Assembly (NCBI GenBank): GCA_003175695.1
Contig: PSRA01000230.1
Location: 1-42,249, forward strand
From: Bacteroidota bacterium
GTDB taxonomy: Bacteria > Bacteroidota > Bacteroidia > Chitinophagales > Chitinophagaceae
Length of the DNA: 42,249 nucleotides
Reading direction: 5' to 3'
Shown here: piece by piece, positions 1 to 8,351 of the stretch
Numbering within the stretch: position 1 is the first letter of the stretch
How the letters are laid out: each line of letters opens with the position of its first letter
Notes under the pieces: model-generated
What the model saw: only the letters and a program-made list of their open reading frames with translations
What the model was told of the DNA's origin: nothing
Database searches by the model: none
Position numbers and translations under genes: made by a program

Positions 1-1032
1 CCCCCACAAAAGGCAACAGAGTTTGCGGGCTATGGCGATGTCTCTGGCTCTGGTATTGGTTTCACGCCAGTTGGAGATGCCGTCATCGACCGACATGGCT
101 CCGCGTTCTATAGTGCCTCAGTTCCAGCCGGTTCTACGACCGACTACGCGATCCACAACGATCTGAATAACAGCACCCGCATTGTTTATGAGCATGGCAA
201 GATTACGTCCTTCTCAGACAATGGTGCGATCGCAATCTTCACAGCAGACTTCGCCAAGGCCTTCGGATCATACTCTGAATTACCGGGCGGAGCCCGTCTG
301 AATAGTGGCACTTCGCAAGTCGGTTTCATTAGAGGTATTACACCTTCAAGATGCACCATCGTCATATGGGATCAGTTCCTAACTGGTGCTTTGACAATAG
401 ATAAGTGTTGGCGCAACTTCTGGTTTCGAGGAAAACCCTCTGGATTTACATCCGAGACGGTATTGCAAGGCGCAAGCAATGCGGGTGTCATGGCCTGGGG
501 CGGCGATACAATATTCTTCGAAACAGGCGGTCTTCGTTGTACTGTCCAAATCTGTTCTATCTTTGATCAGATCTATGGCCTAGGCGGCTTTGTGGGAACG
601 CTGCCAAGTCCGGCGACACAGTTCACAAGCTTTGCAGATGGATATGAGACGGGCGGCGCAAATATGGATTATGCGTCCAACTGTCAGAACCCCACAGATA
701 TTCGGGTCCTAGACTCGGCTTCCTTCATAAGTCATGGTTGGCGTTCCCATTTCTCGTCGTCATATTCTACAAATGGCCACGAGATGATCTATGTCATCAC
801 AGTGGATGTTGCAGGCCAACCTGCGCCTATCTACAATAGGACATCGGCTCTAGCTCTCTTTGGGACACCACCGCCCCTGGGCGATATCGGGCGCCCCGTC
901 GAGTCGATCTACCGAACTGATCCTTTCCCAAGGATCCAGCCTAAGCAGGAAACTGTGTTCAACCAGGGAACTACGCCCGCCTCGATCCCCGTGGTGATCA
1001 GCCCCTTTTGTTCCAGCTACCCAATGGAGTAG
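1..1032 (+). CDS. Hypothetical protein, possible tail/receptor-binding protein (5' end cut)
   Basis: The reading frame is open from base 1, so the gene begins before the window; 343 residues are visible. The sequence is rich in Gly, Ser, Thr and aromatic residues with few charged stretches, as in beta-rich virion surface proteins. I recognise no enzyme motif. A TTG at 391 is in frame, but the upstream codons read equally well as protein, so I treat the gene as truncated and not as starting there. The next gene follows after 3 bases, so they are probably co-transcribed. The structural role is inferred from composition and from its place before the terminase and head genes; it is not shown by a motif. 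Confidence 0.6.
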   Translation, partial: PPQKATEFAGYGDVSGSGIGFTPVGDAVIDRHGSAFYSASVPAGSTTDYAIHNDLNNSTRIVYEHGKITSFSDNGAIAIFTADFAKAFGSYSELPGGARLNSGTSQVGFIRGITPSRCTIVIWDQFLTGALTIDKCWRNFWFRGKPSGFTSETVLQGASNAGVMAWGGDTIFFETGGLRCTVQICSIFDQIYGLGGFVGTLPSPATQFTSFADGYETGGANMDYASNCQNPTDIRVLDSASFISHGWRSHFSSSYSTNGHEMIYVITVDVAGQPAPIYNRTSALALFGTPPPLGDIGRPVESIYRTDPFPRIQPKQETVFNQGTTPASIPVVISPFCSSYPME

Positions 1033-1035
1033 TCC

Positions 1036-1710
1036 GTGGTTACTCTCTCCGTCATCAATCATAGCCTTCTTGAGAACTCTACCTTTGCTCAAATGGTCGC
1101 TTCCGTCCAGGCGCAAGTAGATGGAGAATTCCAGAATGTCTGGGGAATCAGAGCCGAGCTTAGACCTGTCGTATGGTCATCCGCTATGCCTACAATTCAA
1201 GGTTGGAGGGTTATTGTTGCAAATAACTCTGACCAAGCCGGAGACCTGGGGTATCATGATGAAACTGGAGTTCTTCCAACCGGCTACGTATTCGTGGAAG
1301 ATGCTATTAAATATGGAGTTACCCCTTCCGTAACCCTGTCGCATGAAGTCCTCGAGATGCTTATCGATCCCTGGATCAATGCAACAGCCATTATGCCTGA
1401 TGGATCTGTTTGCTCCTATGAGGTGTGCGATGCAGTTGAAGATGACCGATGGTCCTATGTTGTTGGAGACCACCTCCCTGTATCCAACTTTGTTACTCCC
1501 GCTTGGTTCACGCCTCATAGCCCCGGGCCTTGGGACTTTAAACAAGTCCTTCGTCAGCCCTTCCAGTTGGCACGTGGCGGCTACATTGCTGTCTTTAAGA
1601 ATGGTCACTGGTCCCAGCGATTCGACTCCGAGTCCTTCGACACAAAGCAGCAGGCGGCTCGGATCGAAAAGGGGAGATTTTCCCGCCTCTACAGGAGAAC
1701 AATGCGATGA
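1036..1710 (+). CDS. Zincin-like protein with an HExxE...DP motif
   Basis: This 224-residue protein starts at GTG 1036, with GGAG at 1026-1029 as ribosome site. The central motif SHEVLEMLIDP (His103, Glu104, Glu107, Asp111) resembles a zinc metallopeptidase helix but has Glu where classical HExxH enzymes have the second His. A following YEVCDAVE segment (Glu129) could give another ligand. No signal peptide is seen, and the C-terminus is basic. It sits between a cut virion-like gene and a lipoprotein gene and overlaps the latter by 4 bases (ATGA). Peptidase activity is inferred from the motif only; it could equally be a virion accessory protein with a zincin-like fold. Confidence 0.6.
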   Translation: MVTLSVINHSLLENSTFAQMVASVQAQVDGEFQNVWGIRAELRPVVWSSAMPTIQGWRVIVANNSDQAGDLGYHDETGVLPTGYVFVEDAIKYGVTPSVTLSHEVLEMLIDPWINATAIMPDGSVCSYEVCDAVEDDRWSYVVGDHLPVSNFVTPAWFTPHSPGPWDFKQVLRQPFQLARGGYIAVFKNGHWSQRFDSESFDTKQQAARIEKGRFSRLYRRTMR

Positions 1711-2192
1711 AGCGACGTGATCTTCTACTGGCCTCCACCGCCCTAGTGGCAGGCTGTGCCACACTATCGTCCCCCGGTGGGACGCCCACTGTGACGCAGG
1801 TTCAGAAGGATGCGACCCTCCTGAACAGTATTGTCAACCAGCTTCTGCCTCTGATCCCTCAGACCCTTGTATCGGCTGACACTATTCAGAAGATCCAGGG
1901 TATGTTGAATGCAGCAGCGAATGATGCCGTCGCACTGATGCAGGGCGCAACCTCTGGCAACACCGCTCTAGACATCTTCAACACAATGTCTACTGTGTTG
2001 CAGATAGTCTCGCCTTTCTTCCCACCGGCGGGCGGCGTCCTGACGGCAATCAACCTCGTCATAGCTCTGGCTCGAGGCGTAGCTTCCTTTCTAGGGGCAG
2101 CTCCTCCAGCACCAGCTCATGGCGCCGTTCTGAGCCCCGATGTGGCTCGTGAGATGCTCCAGCACATGCAGGCAGTCGGTGTCAGAACTTAA
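1707..2192 (+). CDS. Predicted lipoprotein
   Basis: This 161-residue protein has a basic N-terminus (KRRD), a short hydrophobic stretch and the lipobox VAGC with Cys17, so it is predicted to be exported and lipidated in a Gram-negative envelope. A second long hydrophobic region lies at about residues 95-132. Start ATG 1707 overlaps the previous stop (ATGA), with AGGAG upstream. The position just before terL is unusual for a lipoprotein. Possible roles are an outer-membrane spanin-like lysis protein or a superinfection-exclusion lipoprotein, but no motif decides between them. A copy of the 17-bp palindrome (1768-1784) lies inside the coding sequence. Confidence 0.7.
   Translation: MKRRDLLLASTALVAGCATLSSPGGTPTVTQVQKDATLLNSIVNQLLPLIPQTLVSADTIQKIQGMLNAAANDAVALMQGATSGNTALDIFNTMSTVLQIVSPFFPPAGGVLTAINLVIALARGVASFLGAAPPAPAHGAVLSPDVAREMLQHMQAVGVRT
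1768..1784. repeat. 17-bp palindrome, copy 1 (CGTCCC-CCGGT-GGGACG)
   Basis: Exact arms CGTCCC and GGGACG flank 5 bases. It is one of six copies in the window and lies inside the lipoprotein gene, where it encodes SSPGGT. Confidence 0.85.
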
Positions 2193-3696
2193 GATCCCCG
2201 ATAAGGCAACGGCCAAGGAACTTCTTGTTCTACGTGAGGAGCTCCTTGGTCGGCGCTTGAAGGATCCGCTGCGCAACTTCGTGCCCCATGCCAAACAAAG
2301 GGCATTCATAGATGCAACCCTTGAAGATAATTCGGGCGAAACCTGGTTTATCGCAGCTAACCGATCTGGTAAATCAGATGCTGGCGCTTATATCGGAGCA
2401 TCCCTCGCCCGATTTGGAAATCAAGGAGCTCGGTACGTCGGCGCCGCTGGATCTCGAGTACAAGTACGCGATACGGCTACGTCAGGGTGGGTTGTGGCTC
2501 TTGACTTTCCGTCCAGCCGAGACATCATTCAGCCCAAGTATTTTAACAATAACTTCGTTCCTCCAAACGCCACACACGAGCCCTTCATCCCCGATAGAGA
2601 AGTCGAAGAGTGGCGTGTTGGAGACCAAATTCTCAAGCTGAAGAACGGCTCGATTATTGGTTTCAAGTCATGCGAGTCGGGCGGAGGGAAGTTCCAAGGC
2701 GCAGGCAAGGAGTGGATTCACTTCGATGAAGAGCCTCCTGTCAATATCTACGAAGAGTGTTCCATACGAATTGAGGGTAATGTTAAACTCAGAATATTTG
2801 GAACTTGCACTATTCTGCCTCCCGAGGGGCAGGCCGGAGGCGTTAGTTGGTTATTCGAGAAGAAGATTGAACCCTGGCGGCGTGGAGAGGGCTCCGGAGT
2901 ACGGATTTTCGGCGCTTCTATTTACGACAATCCCCATGTACTTAAGAGTGAACTTGAGCGATTGGAAGGCATCTATCCCGAAGGGTCTATCGCCCGACGA
3001 ATTAGACTCAACGGTGAACTTCTTCCTGGACTCAGCGGAGCACGAGCTTATCCAGCTTACAATGGAGTCCTTAACATCCGTAAAGGCTTGGAGATTGACC
3101 CTCGACGACCGCTCTGCTGGGCGCTTGACTTCAATGTTGAACCAATGTGTAGCCTCATTGGTCAGAAGTTTGGAGCAGAATATCGTGTCTTCAAAGAGCT
3201 AGTTATAGATGAGGGCTCAGTCAGTGATATGTGTCAGTATTTCTACGACTACATACCGCATCACTTGTCAGAAGTGTGGGTATACGGCGACGCTACTTCA
3301 AAGCGACGGAGTGGACAAACTGGTCAATCTGATTATACAATTATCCAAAACGAAATGCGTGCCTATGGGTGCCCAATTAGAATTCGAGTTCCAGAGTCCA
3401 ACCCCCACGTCCCTGATCGTATCAATGCAGTTAATGTTGCGCTTAACTCTCGAGGAACTGTCAACCTCCTCATTGACCCAGGCTGTCGAGAGCTTATCTC
3501 AGATTTGGAGCAAGTACTCAGAGACGGCCGAGGCGGTATTAAAAAGACGAGCAACAAGAAGGACCCATACTTCAGACGAACCCACACATCAGATGCACTT
3601 GGATACTGGATATCCTATGAAAGTCCTGTTAGACTTTTAACCCTTCCTCAGGCAAAAGTAAGTGTACATATTCCCACGCCTTCATATGGCAATTAG
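2179..3696 (+). CDS. terL: Terminase large subunit (DNA packaging ATPase-nuclease)
   Basis: It powers genome packaging into the prohead and cuts the concatemer. From GTG 2179 it has 505 residues. The N-terminal ATPase shows a Walker A-like AANRSGKS (59-66) and Walker B WIHFDEE (Asp183, Glu184, Glu185). The C-terminal RNase H-like nuclease shows acidic residues in ALDFNVEP (Asp317), YGDATSKRR (Asp371) and SDALGYW (Asp472). The frame is open upstream to an ATG at 2140, but that lies deep inside the lipoprotein gene. GTG 2179, overlapping by 14 bases, is preferred although its ribosome site is weak. The portal follows after one small gene, the usual phage order. No small terminase is identified nearby. 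Confidence 0.95.
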   Translation: MSELKIPDKATAKELLVLREELLGRRLKDPLRNFVPHAKQRAFIDATLEDNSGETWFIAANRSGKSDAGAYIGASLARFGNQGARYVGAAGSRVQVRDTATSGWVVALDFPSSRDIIQPKYFNNNFVPPNATHEPFIPDREVEEWRVGDQILKLKNGSIIGFKSCESGGGKFQGAGKEWIHFDEEPPVNIYEECSIRIEGNVKLRIFGTCTILPPEGQAGGVSWLFEKKIEPWRRGEGSGVRIFGASIYDNPHVLKSELERLEGIYPEGSIARRIRLNGELLPGLSGARAYPAYNGVLNIRKGLEIDPRRPLCWALDFNVEPMCSLIGQKFGAEYRVFKELVIDEGSVSDMCQYFYDYIPHHLSEVWVYGDATSKRRSGQTGQSDYTIIQNEMRAYGCPIRIRVPESNPHVPDRINAVNVALNSRGTVNLLIDPGCRELISDLEQVLRDGRGGIKKTSNKKDPYFRRTHTSDALGYWISYESPVRLLTLPQAKVSVHIPTPSYGN

Positions 3697-3699
3697 GAA

Positions 3700-3903
3700 A
3701 TGGTGGGGAAGATTGACGCAGAAGAAAGAGCGCGTAAACTTGCCATCCTCAACAAAGATGTCAGGTTGTGCAACTTCTGCTCATATCCACTACTCAATCC
3801 GACGGAGAAGATGATTGGCCTGCACACGTGGTGCTTGGCAGATTCTAAGCGGAAGTTGAAAACGGCGGTTCAAGGACCGAGATATGGCAAAGTCGACGAG
3901 TAG
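3700..3903 (+). CDS. Small putative zinc-binding protein
   Basis: This 67-residue basic protein carries CNFC followed 19 residues later by HTWC, a CxxC...HxxC pattern that could bind one zinc ion. Start ATG 3700 follows the terL stop by 3 bases; the gene overlaps the portal gene by 20 bases. It lies between terL and portal, so a packaging-related role is possible, but nothing in the sequence shows it. Family not recognised. Confidence 0.65.
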   Translation: MVGKIDAEERARKLAILNKDVRLCNFCSYPLLNPTEKMIGLHTWCLADSKRKLKTAVQGPRYGKVDE

Positions 3904-5983
3904 GATGAATGGCGCCCGGGCGTCTGCCTCGAGCAGGAATGACGCTCCGCACGGGCAGGCTATGTCACCTACTGTGGATAGTCCTGGCTATCTATATGGG
4001 CCGGGCGAAGACGTGCCTGTCGATGACAACGATGATTTGATGGTCGTTCAGGCGATCAGGCAGTTCTGGACCGAGGCCGAAACAGCTCGTAAGACCAGGA
4101 TCAAGCAGAATACGGTCAACTGGTATGCCTACATGGGCCAGCAGGACTGGTCTGGCAAGGTCAAGGGGCAGTCTCGAGAGTATATTCCGAAGACATCTAT
4201 TGCGGTAGAGCAGGTTGCTGCTTTTATCCATAAGGCGCTGGTAGCCTTTGGCGACTGGTTCCAGGTTGTTATACCTGACCCGATCAAGGACAAGGTGCCC
4301 CTGACGGGCGGACAGATTTCGGACATTCTGAAGTTCTATATCAACCATCTTCCCGATGGAGAGAACAACACTACGACATTCGACATCCGCCTTTCAGATG
4401 CCATCAAGGTCGGTCTTCTGCAGAGCCTTATGATCTTCAAGGTGCATGGCATTTCGAAGCTCGAGCGCCGCCATCACATGGAGGAAGGTGATGTCTCGAT
4501 TTCACCTATCACTAATCGAGTCACCAAGGGTCCTCCCCATCTATCTGTGGAAGAGCGGGAAAGATGGCATCTCCAAATTGACCTTATTCGAGGAGAAGAC
4601 TATTATCCTGATCCAAGTGGGGAGGGTCTGTATGAGATTCACAAGGTAGAAAGAGACCTTCATAAAATCATTGAACTTGCCGAACAAGGTATTTATGACA
4701 AGGAAGCGGTGGATCAGTTGGTGAATAGCTATGAGCGAGAAGCCCAAGAGCGACGTAAGGACAGCGATCGTGGTCAGGAACGTGCAACTCCTCCGTCCTT
4801 CCGAAAGAAGGTCGTCCTCATGGAGTTCTGGGGCACACTACTCAATGCAGAAGGGCGAGTGGCTCATAAAAATTGTGTGGCTACTGTTGCCAATAACTTG
4901 TATCTCATCAGGAAGCCTGAGCCGAATCCTTTTTGGCACGGCGAAAGTCCATTCGTCGTTTGTCCGCTCACACGCGTACCGTTCTCCGTCTGGCATAAAG
5001 CAGTGTACGATGGTGCTTCGGGCCTTAATTTTGCTCTGAATGAATTGTTTAACCTGATTATTGATGGTGGCATCTCGGCGGTTTGGGGTATCAAGGAGAT
5101 CACACCAGAATGGCTTGAGAACCCCGAGGAGGTCTCGGGCGGTATCGCCCAGGGCGCCACGATTGCCGTTAAGGCTGAGAAGCCAGCCAACGAGCCGGCT
5201 CTTCGAGTTTCTCAGACTGGCAACGTTCCACAGGATGCGATGGCCGTCTATGAAGCCATCAATAGGGAGTTCAACCTTGCCTCATTTACGAATGATCTTC
5301 GTCTTGGCCAGATGCCTTCGAAGAATGTCAAGGCAACTGAGGTCATGCAGGGGCAGCAAGGAAATTCAGATATCATTGATGCCGTGGCTTCTTTGGTAGA
5401 ACAGCAGTGCATTGAGAAGATCCTTAGGAAATCATGGCTCTGTATTTTGCAAGACGCAGACCAGCTTCTATCAGAAGATCTTGTAAGTGCCATCGGTGCA
5501 ATGTCGGCTGTCACGTTCAGAAAAATGACTCCAGAGCAGAGATTCGCCGCTTTTGCACCCTATTCAAGCATCAAGGTAAATGGACTGACGGCGGTCCTGC
5601 AAAAGATGCAGGGCTTCCAGAAGTTCGCGGCTCTGATGCAGATTGTGATGAATAATCCTCTGTTGCTGCAAGCCTTCATGAAGAAGTTCAGTGGTGACAA
5701 GGCAGTTGAGTTTCTTATGCGCTGCCTCAATATCAATCCTGAAGATATTGAAATGTCCTCTGAAGAGCAGGCACAGGCTGAACAGACAATGCAGAGGACG
5801 CAGCAAGCGTCTAATCTCATCAACGGCCCGGGCCCGGGTGGTCCACAGGGAAATGCCCCTGGTCGAGTTGGGGGTGGGCAGGCAACTGGTAAGGTATCCA
5901 ACACGGGGAATGCTGGCCCCCAGGTGCCTTCTGAAATCAACCAGCTTACAGGTCCAACAACTGGAATGGCAGGTAACGCATGA
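3884..5983 (+). CDS. Portal protein
   Basis: This 699-residue protein would form the dodecameric portal ring at one capsid vertex through which DNA enters and leaves. The evidence is its size, its position directly after terL and before scaffold and capsid genes, and the general look of large podovirus portals: an acidic N-terminal region, then a mixed alpha/beta core with segments such as NWYAYMGQQDWSGKVKGQ (about residues 84-101). The C-terminus has a low-complexity tail rich in Gly, Pro, Asn and Gln. Start ATG 3884 lies inside the end of the preceding gene. No single catalytic motif is expected for a portal, so the call rests on context and overall likeness. Confidence 0.85.
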   Translation: MAKSTSRMNGARASASSRNDAPHGQAMSPTVDSPGYLYGPGEDVPVDDNDDLMVVQAIRQFWTEAETARKTRIKQNTVNWYAYMGQQDWSGKVKGQSREYIPKTSIAVEQVAAFIHKALVAFGDWFQVVIPDPIKDKVPLTGGQISDILKFYINHLPDGENNTTTFDIRLSDAIKVGLLQSLMIFKVHGISKLERRHHMEEGDVSISPITNRVTKGPPHLSVEERERWHLQIDLIRGEDYYPDPSGEGLYEIHKVERDLHKIIELAEQGIYDKEAVDQLVNSYEREAQERRKDSDRGQERATPPSFRKKVVLMEFWGTLLNAEGRVAHKNCVATVANNLYLIRKPEPNPFWHGESPFVVCPLTRVPFSVWHKAVYDGASGLNFALNELFNLIIDGGISAVWGIKEITPEWLENPEEVSGGIAQGATIAVKAEKPANEPALRVSQTGNVPQDAMAVYEAINREFNLASFTNDLRLGQMPSKNVKATEVMQGQQGNSDIIDAVASLVEQQCIEKILRKSWLCILQDADQLLSEDLVSAIGAMSAVTFRKMTPEQRFAAFAPYSSIKVNGLTAVLQKMQGFQKFAALMQIVMNNPLLLQAFMKKFSGDKAVEFLMRCLNINPEDIEMSSEEQAQAEQTMQRTQQASNLINGPGPGGPQGNAPGRVGGGQATGKVSNTGNAGPQVPSEINQLTGPTTGMAGNA

Positions 5984-6537
5984 GTATTACGAAGCCGACC
6001 GGGCGTGGTCTCGGTCTTCAGGGCAAGGGTCATGGAGGGGCTGGCGCCCATCACGGGGTGCATGGACATAGCGTGGCGCATCCGCCCAACGAATCTGGCG
6101 GTGTGGAGCATCATGTCGAAGTCCCAGCGGGCGGAGCCCCTGGCCTTCATGACTCGTATCACACTCCGTCGCATCGCCCCGCTTCTGCTGACCATCATAG
6201 CGAGATGCATGCCCATAGCGTGGCATCGGCAGAAGAGTTCAATACCGGCCATCGGCGTATGCCCACGCCCGATAGGTCGGGCGTTTTGAATGCAGATGCT
6301 CAGGCATCTGACTTCGGTTCGCAGCGCCCTGAGCTGACTGACAGCGGCGGACTACGCAATCGCCTCCGCGAGCCGGATCGCGGTAATGTAGGCTCGCACG
6401 GTATGCATCGAGAGCATAACGTAGCGGGAGATCCTGGGGCAGTCAACTCGCCCTATGATACCTCGACAGGTGGGGGCGGAACGCACTCTGAAGCTTCGAA
6501 TAGGCAGATGGGTCGAGCCCGTGTCAAAGGGAAGTAA
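5980..6537 (+). CDS. Histidine/glycine-rich low-complexity protein
   Basis: This 185-residue protein starts at ATG 5980, overlapping the portal stop (ATGA). The first half is very rich in His and Gly with repeated HG, HS and HH pairs such as AHHGVHGHSVAH; the rest is polar and likely disordered. Such composition can bind divalent metals, but no folded domain is recognised. The codons keep one open frame of normal length in a tightly coupled operon, which supports a real gene. It may be a head-assembly accessory protein given its place between portal and scaffold-like genes. Function unknown. Confidence 0.65.
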   Translation: MSITKPTGRGLGLQGKGHGGAGAHHGVHGHSVAHPPNESGGVEHHVEVPAGGAPGLHDSYHTPSHRPASADHHSEMHAHSVASAEEFNTGHRRMPTPDRSGVLNADAQASDFGSQRPELTDSGGLRNRLREPDRGNVGSHGMHREHNVAGDPGAVNSPYDTSTGGGGTHSEASNRQMGRARVKGK

Positions 6538-6709
6538 GACACTCGAACGGGGCCACAAGAGTAAGGCGATCGTTCATAAGATGTTTAGCGAAGTCTACGA
6601 CCAAGTTCCCCGTAACGTCGTGAAGACTGGAAAGAAGGGGAAGGCTAAGCGGAAGATGATGACTGCGATCGCCTTATCTAAGGCAAGGAGGGCGGGAGCC
6701 CGCGTCTAA
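6521..6709 (+). CDS. Small basic protein, DUF6496-like
   Basis: From GTG 6521 this is a 62-residue Lys/Arg-rich protein. The pattern IVHKMFSEVY...KGKAKRKMMTAIALSKAR resembles a short phage family (DUF6496 type: VMxEFK...KSRKQAIAIALSEAG) found near portal genes. An in-frame ATG at 6455 would add 22 residues, but it lies far inside the preceding gene; the GTG overlaps it by 17 bases. High positive charge suggests nucleic acid contact, which is inference. Family assignment is from memory of the pattern. Confidence 0.6.
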   Translation: MSKGSKTLERGHKSKAIVHKMFSEVYDQVPRNVVKTGKKGKAKRKMMTAIALSKARRAGARV

Positions 6710-6712
6710 TCA

Positions 6713-6976
6713 ATGATCGCAGGAATTGTTCTAGCACTAGCTACTTATGGACAGGCCTGTGTTGGCGTACCGAAAGATGATCTTGCTGAACTCCAAGCCA
6801 AAGGCTACGAACCCACGTTGCTCCTTGGCGATGTTTTCAACAATGGTCACGTTCTTCTCGTCAAACCAGATGGCTCTTGGATCGAGTACGTCATGCTCGC
6901 ATCAGGTCAGGGTTGCATCTGGGCTCTTGGACAGCATATGGGAATCTTAGAGAAGGGCAATGGGAAGGGAGCTTGA
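6713..6976 (+). CDS. Hypothetical protein with hydrophobic N-terminus
   Basis: This 87-residue protein begins with MIAGIVLALATYGQA, a short hydrophobic stretch that could be a weak signal peptide or membrane anchor. The remainder (LLGDVFNNGHVLLVKPDGSW) looks like a small beta-rich domain. It starts 3 bases after the preceding gene and overlaps the next by 17 bases. No family recognised. Confidence 0.55.
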   Translation: MIAGIVLALATYGQACVGVPKDDLAELQAKGYEPTLLLGDVFNNGHVLLVKPDGSWIEYVMLASGQGCIWALGQHMGILEKGNGKGA

Positions 6977-7205
6977 TCGTAAGACGATCGAATTGGTGGA
7001 GTGGTACCACTATAACAAGGACCGCATTCCACCTGCCGAATTGAAGAAGCGGTGTGATTTTTATGAAAAGACGATCGACATCATCCTCGAGCGTCTAATC
7101 ATCATCTGTGAGGACTTCCGCAAGGCAGAAAATCGCCCCGCTTCTTCGCATTTATATCTTCCGAATGGAATGTTAGTGAATGGTGATCTGAAAAAGTTTG
7201 GGTGA
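6960..7205 (+). CDS. Hypothetical helical protein
   Basis: This 81-residue charged protein is probably alpha-helical over residues 5-60 (RKTIELVEWYHYNKDRIP, KRCDFYEKTIDIILERL). ATG 6960 lies inside the end of the previous gene, and AAGGG at about 6950 could serve as ribosome site. It sits in the head-gene operon before the scaffold-like gene. No family recognised. Confidence 0.6.
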   Translation: MGRELDRKTIELVEWYHYNKDRIPPAELKKRCDFYEKTIDIILERLIIICEDFRKAENRPASSHLYLPNGMLVNGDLKKFG

Positions 7206-7210
7206 GGCAA

Positions 7211-7486
7211 ATGAAGGGATCTTCAATCGTTCATCTGTTGCGACAAGAGCTAGCAGGGCATACCGCAGATACTGAGGGTGACATAATCGACAAAGCAGTC
7301 GGCCAGTTTTACGGTGGGAAATTAACGCCGGTTGAGGCTTATGCTGTTATTGCTCAGATTTCTGGTATGCGCAAACTTATTTCTCGAATGGACAGGACTA
7401 TTCGAGATAGTGGAAATGACCCAGAATTCTCAGCTTCGGAGGTAGGATATCAAGATGGCCAGGCGCCCGAGACAGACCCAATCTGA
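7211..7486 (+). CDS. Hypothetical protein
   Basis: This 91-residue protein starts at ATG 7211, just after GGTGAGG. An in-frame GTG at 7202 overlaps the previous stop (GTGA) and would add 3 residues, so the start is not certain. The sequence is mainly helical (LLRQELAGHTADTEGDII, AYAVIAQISGMRKLISRM). It overlaps the scaffold-like gene by 32 bases. By position it may be a head-assembly factor. No family recognised. Confidence 0.6.
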   Translation: MKGSSIVHLLRQELAGHTADTEGDIIDKAVGQFYGGKLTPVEAYAVIAQISGMRKLISRMDRTIRDSGNDPEFSASEVGYQDGQAPETDPI

Positions 7487-8342
7487 ACAGGTCGAAACAG
7501 ATGAAAACGACCAGGCGTTTGCAGCGGTGGCATCTGCATCGGCAGGAGTCGTCGAGGCTAGCGTTGAAGACGGCCCTGCGAGGACTGAAGAGGAAGCAAT
7601 TGCTTTCGCTCCTGGTGCACGTACTTCTTCAACCACAGCCCGTCAGCAACACGATACACGTCCGACGGTCAAAATCATTAGACTGAATGGGCGTGAGGTC
7701 GAACTGCCGATCGACATTGCAGAGGAAATCGAGCAGCGTGAGTCTCGATTTCAAGAAGATCTCGAGGCGGCTCGCCGTCAGCAGCCACAACAGACCTATG
7801 TTGCTCCAACACCTCAAAAGAATGAAGAGATTGATCCATTCAACGACGAGAAATTGATGACGGAGCTTTTCACCAAGCCTGGTGAGACGCTCAAGAAGAT
7901 CGTCACTCACGCCACTGACAAGGTTCGTCAGGAACTGACGGGCCAATATACCCAGGAGCAGAATCGCAAGACCTTCTGGGAGCAGTTCTATCGAGAGAAC
8001 AAAGATCTTGTGGGCTTTGAGGATCTCGTGACCGGCGTTGCTAGCAGCCATCAGGCAGAGCTCAATCCTCTGACCTTTGAACAGGCTCGCAAGCGGATCG
8101 CGGGATATGCCAAGGCTCAGATCGAGAATATCGTCAGGTCTCGCACACCGAGAGAGGACGATACAAGAGGCGGCGAGTTACAGCCTCGCCGTCGCACTAC
8201 CGTAGAAGGCTCATCCACTCCTGCCGAGAAACCTGCTCGTACGGCTGTACAGGAAGAGAAACCAGGGTCCATTTCCTCGTATCTGCGGGAAAGACGTCGC
8301 CAGCGCAATGAAGCGCGGACGCGCCCCCCGGCAACTCAGTAG
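7455..8342 (+). CDS. Scaffolding-like protein
   Basis: This 295-residue protein is highly charged and probably mostly helical or disordered: an acidic Ala-rich N-terminus (about 1-65), a short structured piece VKIIRLNGREVELP, then long helices with many Glu, Gln, Arg and Lys and a basic C-terminus (RERRRQRNEARTRPP). This composition, together with the place between portal and major capsid genes, is typical of scaffolding proteins that shape the prohead and leave it. Start ATG 7455 has GGAGGTAGG upstream at slightly long spacing. No protease gene was recognised next to it. Confidence 0.7.
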   Translation: MARRPRQTQSEQVETDENDQAFAAVASASAGVVEASVEDGPARTEEEAIAFAPGARTSSTTARQQHDTRPTVKIIRLNGREVELPIDIAEEIEQRESRFQEDLEAARRQQPQQTYVAPTPQKNEEIDPFNDEKLMTELFTKPGETLKKIVTHATDKVRQELTGQYTQEQNRKTFWEQFYRENKDLVGFEDLVTGVASSHQAELNPLTFEQARKRIAGYAKAQIENIVRSRTPREDDTRGGELQPRRRTTVEGSSTPAEKPARTAVQEEKPGSISSYLRERRRQRNEARTRPPATQ

Positions 8343-8351
8343 GAGCTTTAG

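Noticed and set aside
5560-6252. Antisense ORF of 230 residues opposite the portal end and His-rich gene
   Set aside because: His/Met-rich translation arises from the complementary low-complexity DNA; no signal of its own.
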